This document shows positions 11,538-22,364 of a stretch of 64,000 bases of DNA, in pieces. The position numbers and the translations under genes were made by a program. The DNA lies in the NCBI GenBank assembly GCA_020746875.1, contig JAGTJL010000002.1, positions 3,224,001-3,288,000 of the forward strand. The letters are read 5' to 3'. Within the stretch, counting starts at the first letter, position 1, and each line of letters starts with the position of its first letter. The notes below the pieces were generated by a model, which was given only the letters and a program-made list of their open reading frames with translations, had not been told where the DNA came from and ran no database searches. The stretch comes from Rhexocercosporidium sp. MPI-PUGE-AT-0058 (taxonomy: Eukaryota > Ascomycota > Leotiomycetes > Helotiales).

Positions 11538-13644
11538 ATGGATGATTCCATGCCTCAAGACGAATATTTCGAGTGGGAGGATATAATCCTCTATCGAGCG
11601 CCATGCGAGGTGACAACAGAGAATGGGAAAGAATGTCATCAAACGCTAGAATACCGCAGGACATTCACGCATACTTTCGACGATAGCGAGAGTGATAGCG
11701 ATGATTTCCAATGGGGCGACGAGACGGGTTGTGAGAGGAGCGCATCGTCATCCACCACTTCCATTCAGACATCATTTACATTCAAATCATTCCGCGATAC
11801 CGAAAAGAAGGATTCTCCCATCGACTTTCCTTCATATGAAGGAATTGAGTCTGATCCTTCATCTTCATTTGAAGGAATCGACATCAAGCTCGGGGGATTA
11901 CAGAGGCTCGGGGGAATAGAGAGGGTCGGGGCAATAGAGACAGGAACTCCGATAGTCGAGCAAACCGTATTCCCGGATGCCCCGGCAACACTCCAGAAAG
12001 TCGATGCGATACCTACTTTTGAGAGGCCTACTATTACAGAGACGCGCGATTGTTCGGCGTTATGTTTGCAGCCGTGCGGAAATGTCAATTACCTACTCCA
12101 CCAATGGCAGGAAGAAGATGTCTCTGCATCCTGGAAACACCTGGTGACAAAACGCAAGACATGGTGCGATATATCGCAACTGGATCATTCGTCTTGGAAA
12201 CGCCATAATACTGTCGCGAGATTGGAGAATTCTTCGTGGAGAACTTGGTCGAAATTGCGATTTGGGTTGAGGACTGTGAGTCCCAAGACTATCAACTGGT
12301 ATGTCGCCGATCGTCCACCCCTAGCTGCACTCTGACAGCAAGGACAAGCATGTGCTAACTCCTGCACCCTAGGCTGAAGCACTGTGATGACACTTGTCTG
12401 TATGGTCCGTTCTCCGTCAGCTCGAGGTCAAGTTCACCCCTGCCATCCACACAATCACCATCCACATCACGTGCCCACCGGACTCCGAACAGCAAATCGG
12501 ACTCGTGCACCACCACACCAACGTCAATCCTCAAGAAGCCCAGTATAGCAGAGATCCTACGTCGCGGCTCTTTACCAACCTATACAATCTCATCCCCATC
12601 CTCACAATTCTCACACACCCTCCTCCAAGGCGGTTCACTAAGCGACAACTCCCCCTCACACAGTTCCAGACCTCACACAAACACGTCGAATTCAGCACTC
12701 CTCTCCAAACAACAGAAGTCAAACATAATAAATCCGTTAAATTTCTCTCCGAAGTCCGCCAATACATCATCGTAAACCCAGTCGGCGACCGCAAGATCCA
12801 CCGTACAGTCAAGAAAACACGATCCACCAGTCTAGAAGAAAATGCTTATTTCTTAGAGCCGGAGTTGAAGTCGGAAGTAGAGGTACCAAGCGAACCGAGT
12901 TATTGGAGTCCGGATAGTTTGTGGTCGTATAACTCTAGCCAGACGCAGACGCAACCGAAAGCAACAAGTCAAAGTCATGGTGCGAGTGAAGGAACGAAAG
13001 ATGCAGAATGGACATGGCTAGGGGTCGTTGGCGAAGAGGAGACCGAAGCGGACTATTTCTCGTCGAAACCCATCCACGCGCAATCTCATCAATCCGCCGC
13101 TACTGGGACGCCATATCCAAATCTGCATCAACAGCCGTATTCCCAGCCATCCTCGACAACTTCTCCGCCACTCGATATCGGCAAGGGGTCATTGAATTAT
13201 TACTACGGCAGTAGACAAAGCAAATCTTCCGACTCAGCTACGCCGGCGATCGAAGAAACGGACATCGAGGTTGAGGATCCAATCGATTACCTCCTCTCCT
13301 GCACCGAAAGTCCGGATTCTGATCTTAGTTTGGGTGTTGGTTCCTTGTCGCCCTCTTCTTCTTCAACTTCTGAGGGGGGTTTATCCGAAGGCTCAGATGA
13401 GCAGAGCAGTAGTGCATCGGAGGAGAACTCTGATGATGAATCAATGCTGCCGACATTACCTGTTTTTGCGGATGGAAAGATTGGTGGTACGTTACCTATT
13501 CGGGGATTCGGCATTGGGATGGGACTGGGCGTGCAGAGAGGACTGGGTATGGGTATTGGTGTCGGTGTCGGCATTGGCATTGTGGATGATGAGAAACATC
13601 GTCTGTATGAGCAGGTTATGGAGGAGTTTAACTTGGAGTACTAG
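11538..13644 (+). CDS. Reg1/GAC1-like PP1-targeting protein with AreA-type N-terminal domain
   Basis: Modelled as exons 11538-12298, 12373-12632 and about 12716-13644, giving about 649 residues. The region around residues 193-262 (YLLHQWQEEDVSASWKHLV, then RLENSSWRTWSKLRFGLRTV and NWLKHCDDTCLYGPF) matches the small domain shared by Reg1-like proteins and the AreA N-terminus (PF08550). Next come ILKKPSIAEILRRGSL and, after intron 2, HNKSVKFLSEVRQYIIV. That KSVKF fits the RVxF docking motif for protein phosphatase 1 (Glc7). Family knowledge: Reg1 directs Glc7 in glucose repression. The tail is acidic and Ser-rich, then Gly/Met-rich, ending in VMEEFNLEY. Intron 1 is clear. Intron 2 is inferred because both flanking frames carry conserved blocks; donor 12633 with acceptor 12715 or 12718 restores the frame. 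Alternative: a frameshift. An 18-nt coding repeat lies at 11886-11939. Confidence 0.75.
11886..11939 (+). repeat. Three 18-nt tandem repeats within the Reg1-like coding region
   Basis: Three in-frame 18-base units (codon pattern Lys/Arg-Leu/Val-Gly-Gly/Ala-Leu/Ile-Gln/Glu) encode KLGGLQ, RLGGIE and RVGAIE. A small in-frame coding minisatellite inside the low-complexity N-terminal region. Confidence 0.8.
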
Positions 13645-15720
13645 CATTATTGGTCTCAAGCTGGGGATGGACCGGGAGTGGGCAAGGAAGGAAAACCGTG
13701 GATGAAGGAAAATAAGGGAGGATGCAGAAGAGAGAAAGGAAAGTATCATTTGACATTAGCGTCGCATATCTGGCTCGGCTTAGCTAGGTTGATTTGGTTT
13801 GAAACTTTGGGTGGGTGGCATTGCGTTATACCTCTTGCACAATTCACGAATATCATGTCATATCACGACACAACGTATCAGGCTTTGTGAAGCACTGTAC
13901 CATAATCACTGTTAAATCATACTCTCAATCAAGATCGTCTGAGCAACAGTCCCCGCATGGATAGTGAGTATCTTGTTGGAAGGCCACCCAAGTGGGTTCG
14001 AGTCTCTACGCAGCGTCATGTTATCCTCGGTGCCTTTTGCTTTCGATTGATTGATTCTGCTTTTCTTCAACCTCTCCAATCTCCTTCACCGCTGCCCAAA
14101 AAGGGCTTTTGCAGCTTGCCAGGACACCTGCAGGTCAGGGGGTCCACCACGTGACCACATTATCCTACGTTCTCTTAACCGAGCTACGCCTCCCAATTCG
14201 CTCTACCAGAAATCCCGCATCAATTAACTTACTTCCTCATTTCCCCTCTTATTCTCCCGCGCAAATAAGGAAAAGAAACGCCATCAATTGCTCTTTAGGT
14301 CGGAGTCGGACACATCTCCTTCAGCGCGTGCGGGAAATATCCACCATCCCATCCCGTGTCTACCTTGCAGTTGGAAGTCTCAGCCTCAATATTGGGTGGC
14401 TGACCACCACACAACCAAAACCAAGAAGACAACACCACGCGCTGACGCGCTGGAGAGGCGGAGATGTGCCTGCGTGCCGGGACCTGCTTCCGGCAGTGGC
14501 TGGTTGGGTTGGTTGGTTCCAATGCGCTGGGTAGGGCGTTGATTGCTTGATGTTTTTAGGTAATTCTGTTTCTTAACTGGGAGAATCGGGGATTTGAGGC
14601 TGAAGGATTGGACGGGACGGGATTGCAGGGGAGGGGGTCTTCTTCTTTGGGCAATGTTTACTTGGTGGGTTATTGCCAGCACCTCAAGTTTTCTGACTTC
14701 TGCAGGGTGACGACGGAAGGACCATTTCTCTTGGCACATTTTCAGGCTCAGAAGTTGAGTGGAAGTGCTCTGTTTTACTTATTGCTTGAGCAGCAGGTCT
14801 TTTATCATGTAGGAGCGGAGGTTGATGTTCAGTATGTTTTTGTTCTTACAGGGCTGACTGAGGTTTTCAAGTGATACTGAGGTGCTTTTTCAAATTTGAT
14901 CAACGTGCTTTTCCCAAGCTTGCAAGTTCGGAGTTTTCAGACTTCTTCCCTCTCTACGACGCTTTGCTTGTTTATCCCATTTCTGAGCTTCTTTCTTCAC
15001 GCTACTTTACTTGGCACTTGCTAAAGACTTCTTCGGGCACATCACATGAATTAGCCTTCTCATAATGTCTCAACTCCTCAGCCAGCAAGTCATCCACTCA
15101 TCCATCCTTTCACTCACCGTTCTCTAGCCTCCACGCCTCAACCTAATATCTCCACCACCACCGCCACTGTTAAAATCTTCAGAAACATCAGCCTCCACAC
15201 CTCTCATACCTCCGAACACTCACCCCAAACTATCACCTGCATCCCATCGGAATAAAAGACTCTTCAGCGGCTTGTGCTCTTGGCTGTCCAGATTAGTACG
15301 GGACAGCTTCAGCCCTACAGAGGTCTGGACTTCGTGCGATCAGGCCCTTGGACCGTTGTGCTTGGAGACCATGGGAGGCGCTGGAGATTTCCGAAACCTG
15401 AAGCCTGGAAGGTGATGAGGAGAGTGCTGAGTGTGAATATGCCTTGGGTGGTGAGGCTGACTTGAGATATTGTCTGTCTCGATGTGTTGGCAGCTGTGAT
15501 GGTATGAGTCTTGGGAGGCAGGTTGTGGAGTGGAGTAGATTCAACTTCTGGACTGGGCATCAAGCTCACCAGCCTGAGGCGATGATGGCTTACGGGGAAC
15601 ATATATATCTCCCTCCGCACTTCATCAGTCACATCTCCTCCTCACCCTCATCCCCATCCTCATCCTCACTCCCATCATCACCAGTCTCAGCTTTAGTACT
15701 CCCTCCCAAAACAAGCAACC
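13645..15720. other. Intergenic, long gene-free stretch before the subtilisin gene
   Basis: About 2.1 kb. Several ORFs of 60-140 codons occur on both strands and overlap each other; none shows a domain or a plausible splice partner. The last 150 bases are CT-rich, as is common just upstream of well-expressed fungal genes. Confidence 0.45.
15599..15609 (+). promoter_or_regulatory. TATA-like element of the subtilisin gene
   Basis: An ACATATATATC stretch sits about 115 nt before the start codon and is followed by a long pyrimidine-rich leader. Position and composition fit a fungal core promoter; no other evidence. Confidence 0.35.
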
Positions 15721-17327
15721 ATGCGCACCTCCTCCCTCGCTCTGGCACTTCTGCCTCTCTCTGTCACTCTCGCCGCACCAGCCGACACAGTGACCATCGC
15801 CAACGCAAATCTCGCCGCCGCTGACACTGTCCCAAACAGCTACATTATTGTATACAAGGCTTCGGCAGATGACGCACAGATCAAGAAGTATCACGGCGAA
15901 ATCCTCGCAAAGCTCGGCAAGAAGCCCGCCGCGGAGTTCAACATCAATGGCTTCAAAGCCGCGAATGTTGTTACGGATGCTGCTGGCTTGGCCAAGGTTG
16001 CGAAGAATGACTTGGTAAATCTCTCCCCTAATCGCCTCCAGTCCTTAAACTATACTTCCTCGCCCCCAAAACTCGAGAGCTGACAACAGCGCCCAGATCG
16101 ATTACATCGAGAAAGACGCCTACGTCTCCGTTGCTCCCTCCACCAACGACACCAAGATCTACTCTGGACCGGCCGCCCAATCACTTGTCCAGCAACCCTC
16201 CGCAACATGGGGACTTGGCCGCATCTCTCACACGCTGAGAGGGTACTTCAACTACATCTACGATACCACTAGATGCCAGAACACCAGAACCTATGTTCTT
16301 GATACTGGTATCTTTATTGGACATTCTGAGTTCCAGGGACGTGCTGTTTGGGGAGCCAATTTCATTACGGGGAGCCCTGTGAGTTATTTCCCTCTGTTTT
16401 GAGTCACCGCAAGATGGTCCGGTTTTGGAACTGCTTTGAGGTCGGCAATTGTGATCTGGCATTGCGTGATGGTTTTCGGGTTCCTTCGTACTGCACGTGG
16501 ACTTTCGACTGACCTCACAGAACACTGATGAACACGGCCATGGAACTCACTGTGCCGGAACCGTAGCTGGCGCCAGTGTTGGCGTGTGCAAGCAAGGTAC
16601 TGTCGTAGCCGTGAAAGTCCTCAGCAAGACCGGATCTGGCACATACGCCGGTATCATTGCTGGCATGCAATGGGGTACGTCTTTCCCCCCAATCCAAACT
16701 CATCCCAACCAAAACTCCGAGATTAACCCCCCTCTCCCACAGCCCTCAACGACGCCTATGCCCGCAACATGCAAAAGCGCTCCGTCTTCTCCATGTCCCT
16801 CGGCGGCTCCTACTCAGCCTCCATCAACAATGCCGTCGCGGCCGTAGTAGGCTACGGCATCCCCGTCGTCGTCGCAGCCGGAAACAGCAACATGAACGCC
16901 GCCAGCTTCTCGCCTGCCTCCGCACCCTTGGCTATCACAGTCGGCGCGAGCGATTTCTATGATACTCGAGCTTCATTCTCGAACTACGGTCCAGGTCTTG
17001 ATGTCTTTGCTCCGGGTGTTACGATTTTGAGCTCGTGGTTCACTTGCAGCACTTGCTATTACTATTTGGATGGAACGAGTCAGGGTAACTTTTCCTCACA
17101 CCTTCTATTCGGACGGAATTCTTTAATTCTTGATTCGTTTGTCACGACACTAACTTGGAATAGCTACACCCCACGTTGCCGGTCTCGCCGCATACTTGAT
17201 CGCCAAGGAAGGCCTCACCACCCCAGCTGCAATTGCCAACCGCATCGTGACTCTGTCTACTAAGAATAAGGTCATCAATGCCTTGACCAGCCCGAACAGA
17301 ATCGCGTATAATGGAAATGGAAACTAG
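15721..17327 (+). CDS. Subtilisin-like serine protease, proteinase K type (S8), secreted
   Basis: Exons 15721-16014, 16097-16378, 16521-16674, 16743-17084 and 17164-17327 give 411 residues. Seen: a signal peptide (MRTSSLALALLPLSVTLAAP), an inhibitor_I9-type propeptide (SYIIVYKASADDAQIKKY to about residue 130), then the mature enzyme starting near ATWGLGRISH. The catalytic triad is complete: Asp about 167 (YVLDTGIF), His about 199 (HGHGTHCAGT) and Ser about 356 (GTSQATPHVAG, split by intron 4). VVVAAGNSN supplies the oxyanion-hole Asn. Role: broad endoprotease acting outside the cell; relatives include alkaline proteases and cuticle-degrading Pr1 enzymes. Gln after the catalytic Ser (GTSQ rather than GTSM) is a mild departure. 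All introns are GT-AG and conserved blocks join in frame. Confidence 0.94.
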
Positions 17328-17693
17328 ATATCCATCGCATTTGGATGCATGGTTTTGAAACTTTAGTAAGAGGTGTGACCTGGATGGTGAGGAGTTTCTA
17401 TTCGTGAGGAGTTTTTATTCTTGGGGAGTTTTTATGAGTAATGTTTGCGTCACGATCATTAATTTGGATTTGGATTCAAGGAGGAGAGGTAGATAGGTAC
17501 ACAATCAAAAGTAGACTGTTGACTCTATCACTTGTGTTGTCCGCAAGGGCTTCCTTCCGAAGTTGCTGCCATTCGCTTGTGTGCCCGCCCCAATAAGTTT
17601 ACCGCACCTTTCTTCGCCAGCGACTACAAATCAACCCTTTCCACCCTCTGCGACTGAGAATCGTATTTCTAAGAATCACCACGATTCACCAAA
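17328..17693. other. Intergenic between convergent genes
   Basis: About 370 bases between the stop codons of the subtilisin gene and the SDR-like gene on the other strand. Nothing notable seen. Confidence 0.5.
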
Positions 17694-18929
17694 TCAATCT
17701 TCAAAAACTCCGCCCTTCTCAATAACCTCAAAAGTCCTCATAGTGTGCTCCCAAACCCTCTCCTTCAAATCACCCTTCCGAAACTCCACATACGCCTTCC
17801 CCGTCTGACAAACCTCCCCAAGCCTCCCAACCGCATATGCACCACCTCCCTTCACTCCATCCGTACTCACCAACTCATCCTCCTTCCCAAGTCCATCTCC
17901 CTCTCCATCTATAACTTCCCCCTCCACACTCCTCGGTACAAACCCCCTCCCACTCACAGTCCAAATCATCCTCTCCCCCGCCTCCTCCTTCCCCATACCA
18001 ACCCCCCACCCAAGCACCCCCCAAAAATCCCCCTCAATACCCTAAACCACCACGGATACCCCTCCCTATAAAACCCCTCGGTAACAACCAATCCGGGATA
18101 AACATGCGTTGCCGTCACCTTCCCAGGATACTTCTGCGTCAGTTTCTCAAAGAAAAGCGTTTTCATGTACACGACATGCGAGCGGACGTTCGCAAATGTG
18201 TAGTGGTCATGTTGATTTAAGGAGAGATCACTGGGGAAGAACGAGCCTTGCTTTTCCATGCCCGCGGCGTAGATGGAAGTTATGTGTGCGCCCGTGGGGA
18301 TCGTGGATGAGAGAAGGAGGGGGAGGAGGAGCGTGGTGAAAAGCATGCGCGAGTAGTAGTGTAGGGAGAATTGGGTATCGAGACCTTCGGGGTTACTAGA
18401 CAGATTGAGTTGTCAGCTATGCTCTTGTCTGAGTTTATCGTTTCATATTTCCCCCTGATTCGAATTTGAATCCGAATCGGGTGATATTTGGAATAGGGAG
18501 AGAGGTATACATACATTTCCTTCCCTTGAAACTCTGCACCGAATCACTCTGGCTCATGCACAACCAATCCACCCTCGCTTTCCCTGTCCCTTCCGCCTCT
18601 CTTTCCCTTTCCAATCTCCCGATCTCCTCACACACCCTCCTCACATCCCCCAACAGGCTCAGATCTTCCGCCTTTACGAAAATTAAATCGACTTCTCTTC
18701 CCGGTGCGATAATTTTGCAATCTGTGATTGTCTTTGAAGCGGCGGATGCGTTGCGGCCTACTATGTAGATGCGCAGGGAGTGAGGGGAGGTTGTGGAGGT
18801 GTGGGTTTGGATGAGGGAGCGGATGGCGTATTCACTTATTCCTGAAGTGCCACCGACAAATACCGCTACGAGGGGGTGCGTGGAGAGGAGGGTGTTGTTT
18901 TGTGAGCGGATGGTGGTGAGTGAGACCAT
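17694..18929 (-). pseudogene. SDR-like oxidoreductase with a frame break at a G6 run
   Basis: Exon 1 (18929-18511) encodes a Rossmann start (AVFVGGTSGISEYAIRSL), then RIYIVGRNASAASK and VDWLCMSQS. Exon 2 begins about 18395 (NPEGLDTQFSLHYYSRM) and includes YAAGMEKQGSFF and ATHVYPGLVVTEGFY. The frame runs on until PWWFRVLRGIFGG and is then lost. The next frame, beginning at 18017, carries a protein-like tail: LGWGVGMGKEEAGERMIW, ending with VIEKGGVFED and a stop at 17694. The two frames meet at a run of six C on the plus strand (18017-18022); one base fewer would join them. Relatives are fungal SDR-like proteins, some from polyketide clusters; the substrate is unknown. Either the gene has a recent frameshift, the base call is wrong, or a weak 53-nt intron skips the run. 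Marked pseudogene for caution. Confidence 0.65.
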
Positions 18930-20589
18930 TTTCGGTTGAAGGAAGGTATTGATGAGAATACTATCCAGAATTATTCAGAACTTGGGAGACGTGAAGCGAA
19001 TTTGCAAATGTTTTTGAGGTGGGAATTTGGAAGCGAATAACTAAACCTAGATCTGAGAGAATGAAGATCAAGGGAAGACTTGAGCGGTGTTTGTATATTG
19101 GTCGGAGGTTCTTCGTCCCACCAGATTTCAAGCTTCTGTCTGAAAAGCTTCGCATTACAGGAAGAGACATTTAGCGATTCCGAGAACTGACGTCACATTC
19201 AATGCCTATATCAAATAATGTACGAGAAAGAGTTGTAGCAGCCAGAAGATGGAGGTCAGAGGTCCTCTCCGGGATAACTTTGGTGACTTTAATGTTTGAA
19301 CTGGGTTTAGCGTGGTGGCGTAATTAAGCGAATGCGATAGTGGCTTCGCATTCGCCATTTCATGATGCTGCGACCCAGGACTCGGGAACTTCTATTTTGA
19401 TCTTTTCGAGATTGGTTGATGGTGTTGTTGTGTTTGCGTATGTGATAACTTGACTTTTTTCGTGTTTGTGAAGATCCAGTAACTGCAATATCGGCTCGCG
19501 GAATTAAGTGTTGTAAATATTAGATATATGAAAGTGGGTTGGTGGAACTGGCTCGAGAACGAAAAGGCATAATATGTTTCGTATCATGGTCGCGAATTGT
19601 AGTCTTCTCAATAGGATGAAGCAATTACAGTGGAGGTAGAATGGAATGTTCATGAGCTTTTAAGAAGCTTCTCCGAACTTGAAAGGCAGCCTCTCACCTT
19701 GAAAACACATCTCCGCATTTCGAAACCATACCACATAGTGTAATCCGTACCATATTGCACCAAAATCACAATTGCAATCCTCTGAGTGTGTATATTTACA
19801 GTCGTTCAGGATCCTGGCAGTTCCCGCTCCCGACATGTCTCCGATGCGCTCGCTTAAAATGTCAACATCGGCCCCTCCTAAACATCAACAAAGAATTCGC
19901 CAAAAAAATCACCCGTCACCTTAAAACGCGTCCCAGACGACCCCAAAAAGAGAAACCAAAACAGCAAAACGTATGCGATGCTCATCGCTCGAACAACCCT
20001 GGGGGAAGGACCTCCAGCCATACCGATAGACTGCCAGTGTTGAGGTGCAAACCAAAGTACCCCTATTATTTTGTCTCCCATTATTCTCATACATGTAGAA
20101 GCGTTAGCCCTCCCAGCTGGACTGGGCCTATAATATATCGACAGATGCTAGAGTATTGGGATTTTTGATGTTGGGAATTTGCTTATTTGCATATTTGGCG
20201 ATGGTGTTGATTTGCGCACTTGGGGAAGCGGGGCACGAGGTGGTGACAGCGAGCTTGCGCCGGTGAGGTCGTGCTGAGGTAAGCGGCGGTGAGGTGGACG
20301 ACGCGATGGTTCAGTGGTAACGAGCTGCTGTACCCACCCGAATGCCAGATTTGCAGGAAGTGCCGGTTGAGGATCGTAGCCCTCTAGTATTTGAGTCTTG
20401 ATTAGTCTTAGGCATTTGTTAATGTAAAGAAGAAACCTTGCACAAAACTTGATTCTCACCTTCAATTCCCATCTAAAAGATCGATATCTCAACTGCATCC
20501 GTCGATCTAGAGGAGCATGCTCGCCCACATCAACACATGGGCTTCTGTCACCTGTTCGAAAGTTCGTTTGTCGCGCAATGCCCTATATC
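18930..20589. other. Intergenic, no gene recognised
   Basis: About 1.7 kb. ORFs at 19755-20168 and 20148-20528 overlap on opposite strands and show no family features. A stretch near 20290-20330 looks briefly like a tRNA D-arm but has no T-arm or paired acceptor stem. No repeats seen. Confidence 0.45.
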
Positions 20590-21880
20590 AGCTCCTATCT
20601 CTTTGACAGGATATCCAAACTCGCCTTGGATAGAATAATAGCCTGAACATATTCATATGCTCCTCAACCTAGGCCAAACAGTCTCTCAAATACCTCTGAA
20701 CCTTTGGCTCGATGATAGGCAGTACCGAGATCACATACAGCGTATACATGCGAAGTATCCACCAATCGGTCTACCAAGAACAAGAGGTGTGTTGGTTTTG
20801 GACTTGTCAAGTAAGGCTTGTAGATCGAGGGATAGAACGAATTGGATGGACGAGGTGATTCGATTTGTAAGTTCTTTGATCTCGGTGAATATCGCTAGGT
20901 CGACATTTTCGTTTTCGAGAAAGGTACAGATGCGATTGTGGCAATTCATGATTATACTGATGACTAGAAGGCGAACTTTGCGGTAGGTATTCCAGATTGT
21001 GGCTGTATAGACTATAACTGATTAATTAGTGAATTAATATCGAGTATCTATAGCTTACAATCGTGATAGGCTGCAATTAACCCTAGCCAGTAGCCAAATT
21101 GAGGACTGTTCCCAAACATCTGCATTCTTTGCCGAAGCGAAACCGCAGCTACTTGAACAATATCAAGGAGCAGCAATAAAATCCGCCACCACTTCTCAAT
21201 TTATGCCCTACGCTTTCGCGAAGTCGAATTGAGTAGAAATAAAGACACGGAATCACTCACAACATCTCATCGCCACTTTCAACGACACCAGCCACTTTCG
21301 ACTTCCACTCCCCCGACAGGTTCTGCTGCCAGACATTATAATCATCCTTCAATCCCTCCGTATCACTCTTGATTACAGTTCATCCAGCGTCGTCTCACGA
21401 GCCAACAGTGACGCAGCTCGACTGTACAATGGTTCCGTCTTTGCAAAACGCCCATCGATAGTGGCAGCTCCATGTTTAGATAGATGGGTACACAAAGCAC
21501 TGAATCTGGAAGTGACTTTGCCGAGATCTAGAGGTGTGTGTTGCCAGTTTGGAAGCCTCGGGTTCTTTGGTTGACTTTCGGTGACGGAGGATGAGTCTTG
21601 GCCTTCGAACAGTTTCCCGCCGCACATGAGATTGAATGGGGATATTTCGCTTGTGGGAATTGCAGAGGCGCCTTGTGCGTGAGCGATGTGTGCACCGTTA
21701 GAGATGTTGGTGTTGACAATGATATATTCGTGTGATAAGTGTAAGCAAGGTAAAGTCGACACACAGCAAATAAAATGTAACCTCGTATGATCCAAGGAGT
21801 GTAGCAGTGATGAGGGACTCGACACTGTTGAACGTATATCCTGCTGTGATGCTCGAACTAAATGAATGTAGCGACGCCAT
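20590..21880 (-). pseudogene. Decayed fungal transcription factor (fungal_trans_2 / Zn2Cys6-type) remnant
   Basis: Five minus-strand fragments in the order of a fungal_trans_2-type regulator. They are 21880-21782 (SVESLITATLLGSYE); about 21710-21373 (NGAHIAHAQGASAI and SRFSALCTHLSKHGAATIDG, ending LDEL and a stop); 21370-21257 (KSDTEGLKDDYNVWQQNLSG); about 21090-20731 (YHD...YTATIWNTYRKVRLL, ending GGYFACIRCM and a stop); and 20749-20669 (LYVISVLPIIEPKVQRYLRD). In the family these correspond to the mid-region, the ID..L..W...LP helix, the WxATIWNxYR block and the LGGYFLLxPLYV block. Breaks: stop plus 2 nt between LDEL and KSDT, a one-base shift near 20750, and a stop at 20669. No Zn2Cys6 cluster is found upstream, where only about 480 bases remain before the divergent SDR. 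A complex multi-exon gene is the alternative, but the changes around 21372 and 20750 cannot be explained by introns of normal size. Confidence 0.6.
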
Positions 21881-22364
21881 GTGAATGTTTTGAGCTCTTT
21901 TGTGCGACCCCCTGCTCTTTAACCCCCGCACCTAAACTGGCCAGAGCTATAGTGGTGCATGATTTTGCGATGTCAGACGTAGGGCCAGCTTTTGCCACCA
22001 TTGCTGGAAGCCCATGAGGGGGGTTAAGGCGGGGAAATGGGGAAATGGGCCGATTTACCCTGGACACGAAAAGCACAGTAAGCAAGCGCATTCCCCGCCT
22101 ATCAGCTCTCGAGAATATACGAGAGTGTTGTTTTGAGACAGAGAGGAGATCTATCTCATCCATCCGAATATGATGTTTCTAGATAGCGGACGAATAAGAA
22201 ATATGGAGATAATCCATGTGTAAGTCCGCTGCAAATATCAGAGGCATGTTTGAGACCAAGATGCATATATAACGCAAAGACAGCCTCTCTACTCCATTTT
22301 TTCCTCTCACATCAATTGACTCTTGAAATATTGTTCCTATCTCATCCTCTTCGCATCTTTAAAA
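21881..22364. other. Intergenic between the regulator remnant and the divergent SDR
   Basis: About 480 bases. A minus-strand ORF at 21858-22163 lacks the Cys pattern that an N-terminal Zn2Cys6 exon should have. Promoter of the SDR gene lies at its right end. Confidence 0.5.
22265..22272 (+). promoter_or_regulatory. TATA box of the SDR gene
   Basis: A TATATAA element about 95 nt before the start codon, with a CT-rich leader after it. Spacing is right for a fungal core promoter. Confidence 0.45.

Noticed and set aside
12531..13580. Minus-strand ORFs opposite the Reg1-like gene
   Set aside because: Repetitive Pro/Met and Ser-rich translations arise from the repetitive coding strand; no domain.
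20285..20385. tRNA-like stretch with GGTTCAGTGGTAA
   Set aside because: It resembles a D-arm, but no T-arm with TTCGA, no anticodon loop and no paired acceptor stem could be found.
21373..21825. Intact 150-codon gene on the minus strand
   Set aside because: Its second half fits the middle of a fungal regulator, while its first 40 codons are intron-like and the matching continuation lies in another frame, so it is treated as part of the pseudogene.
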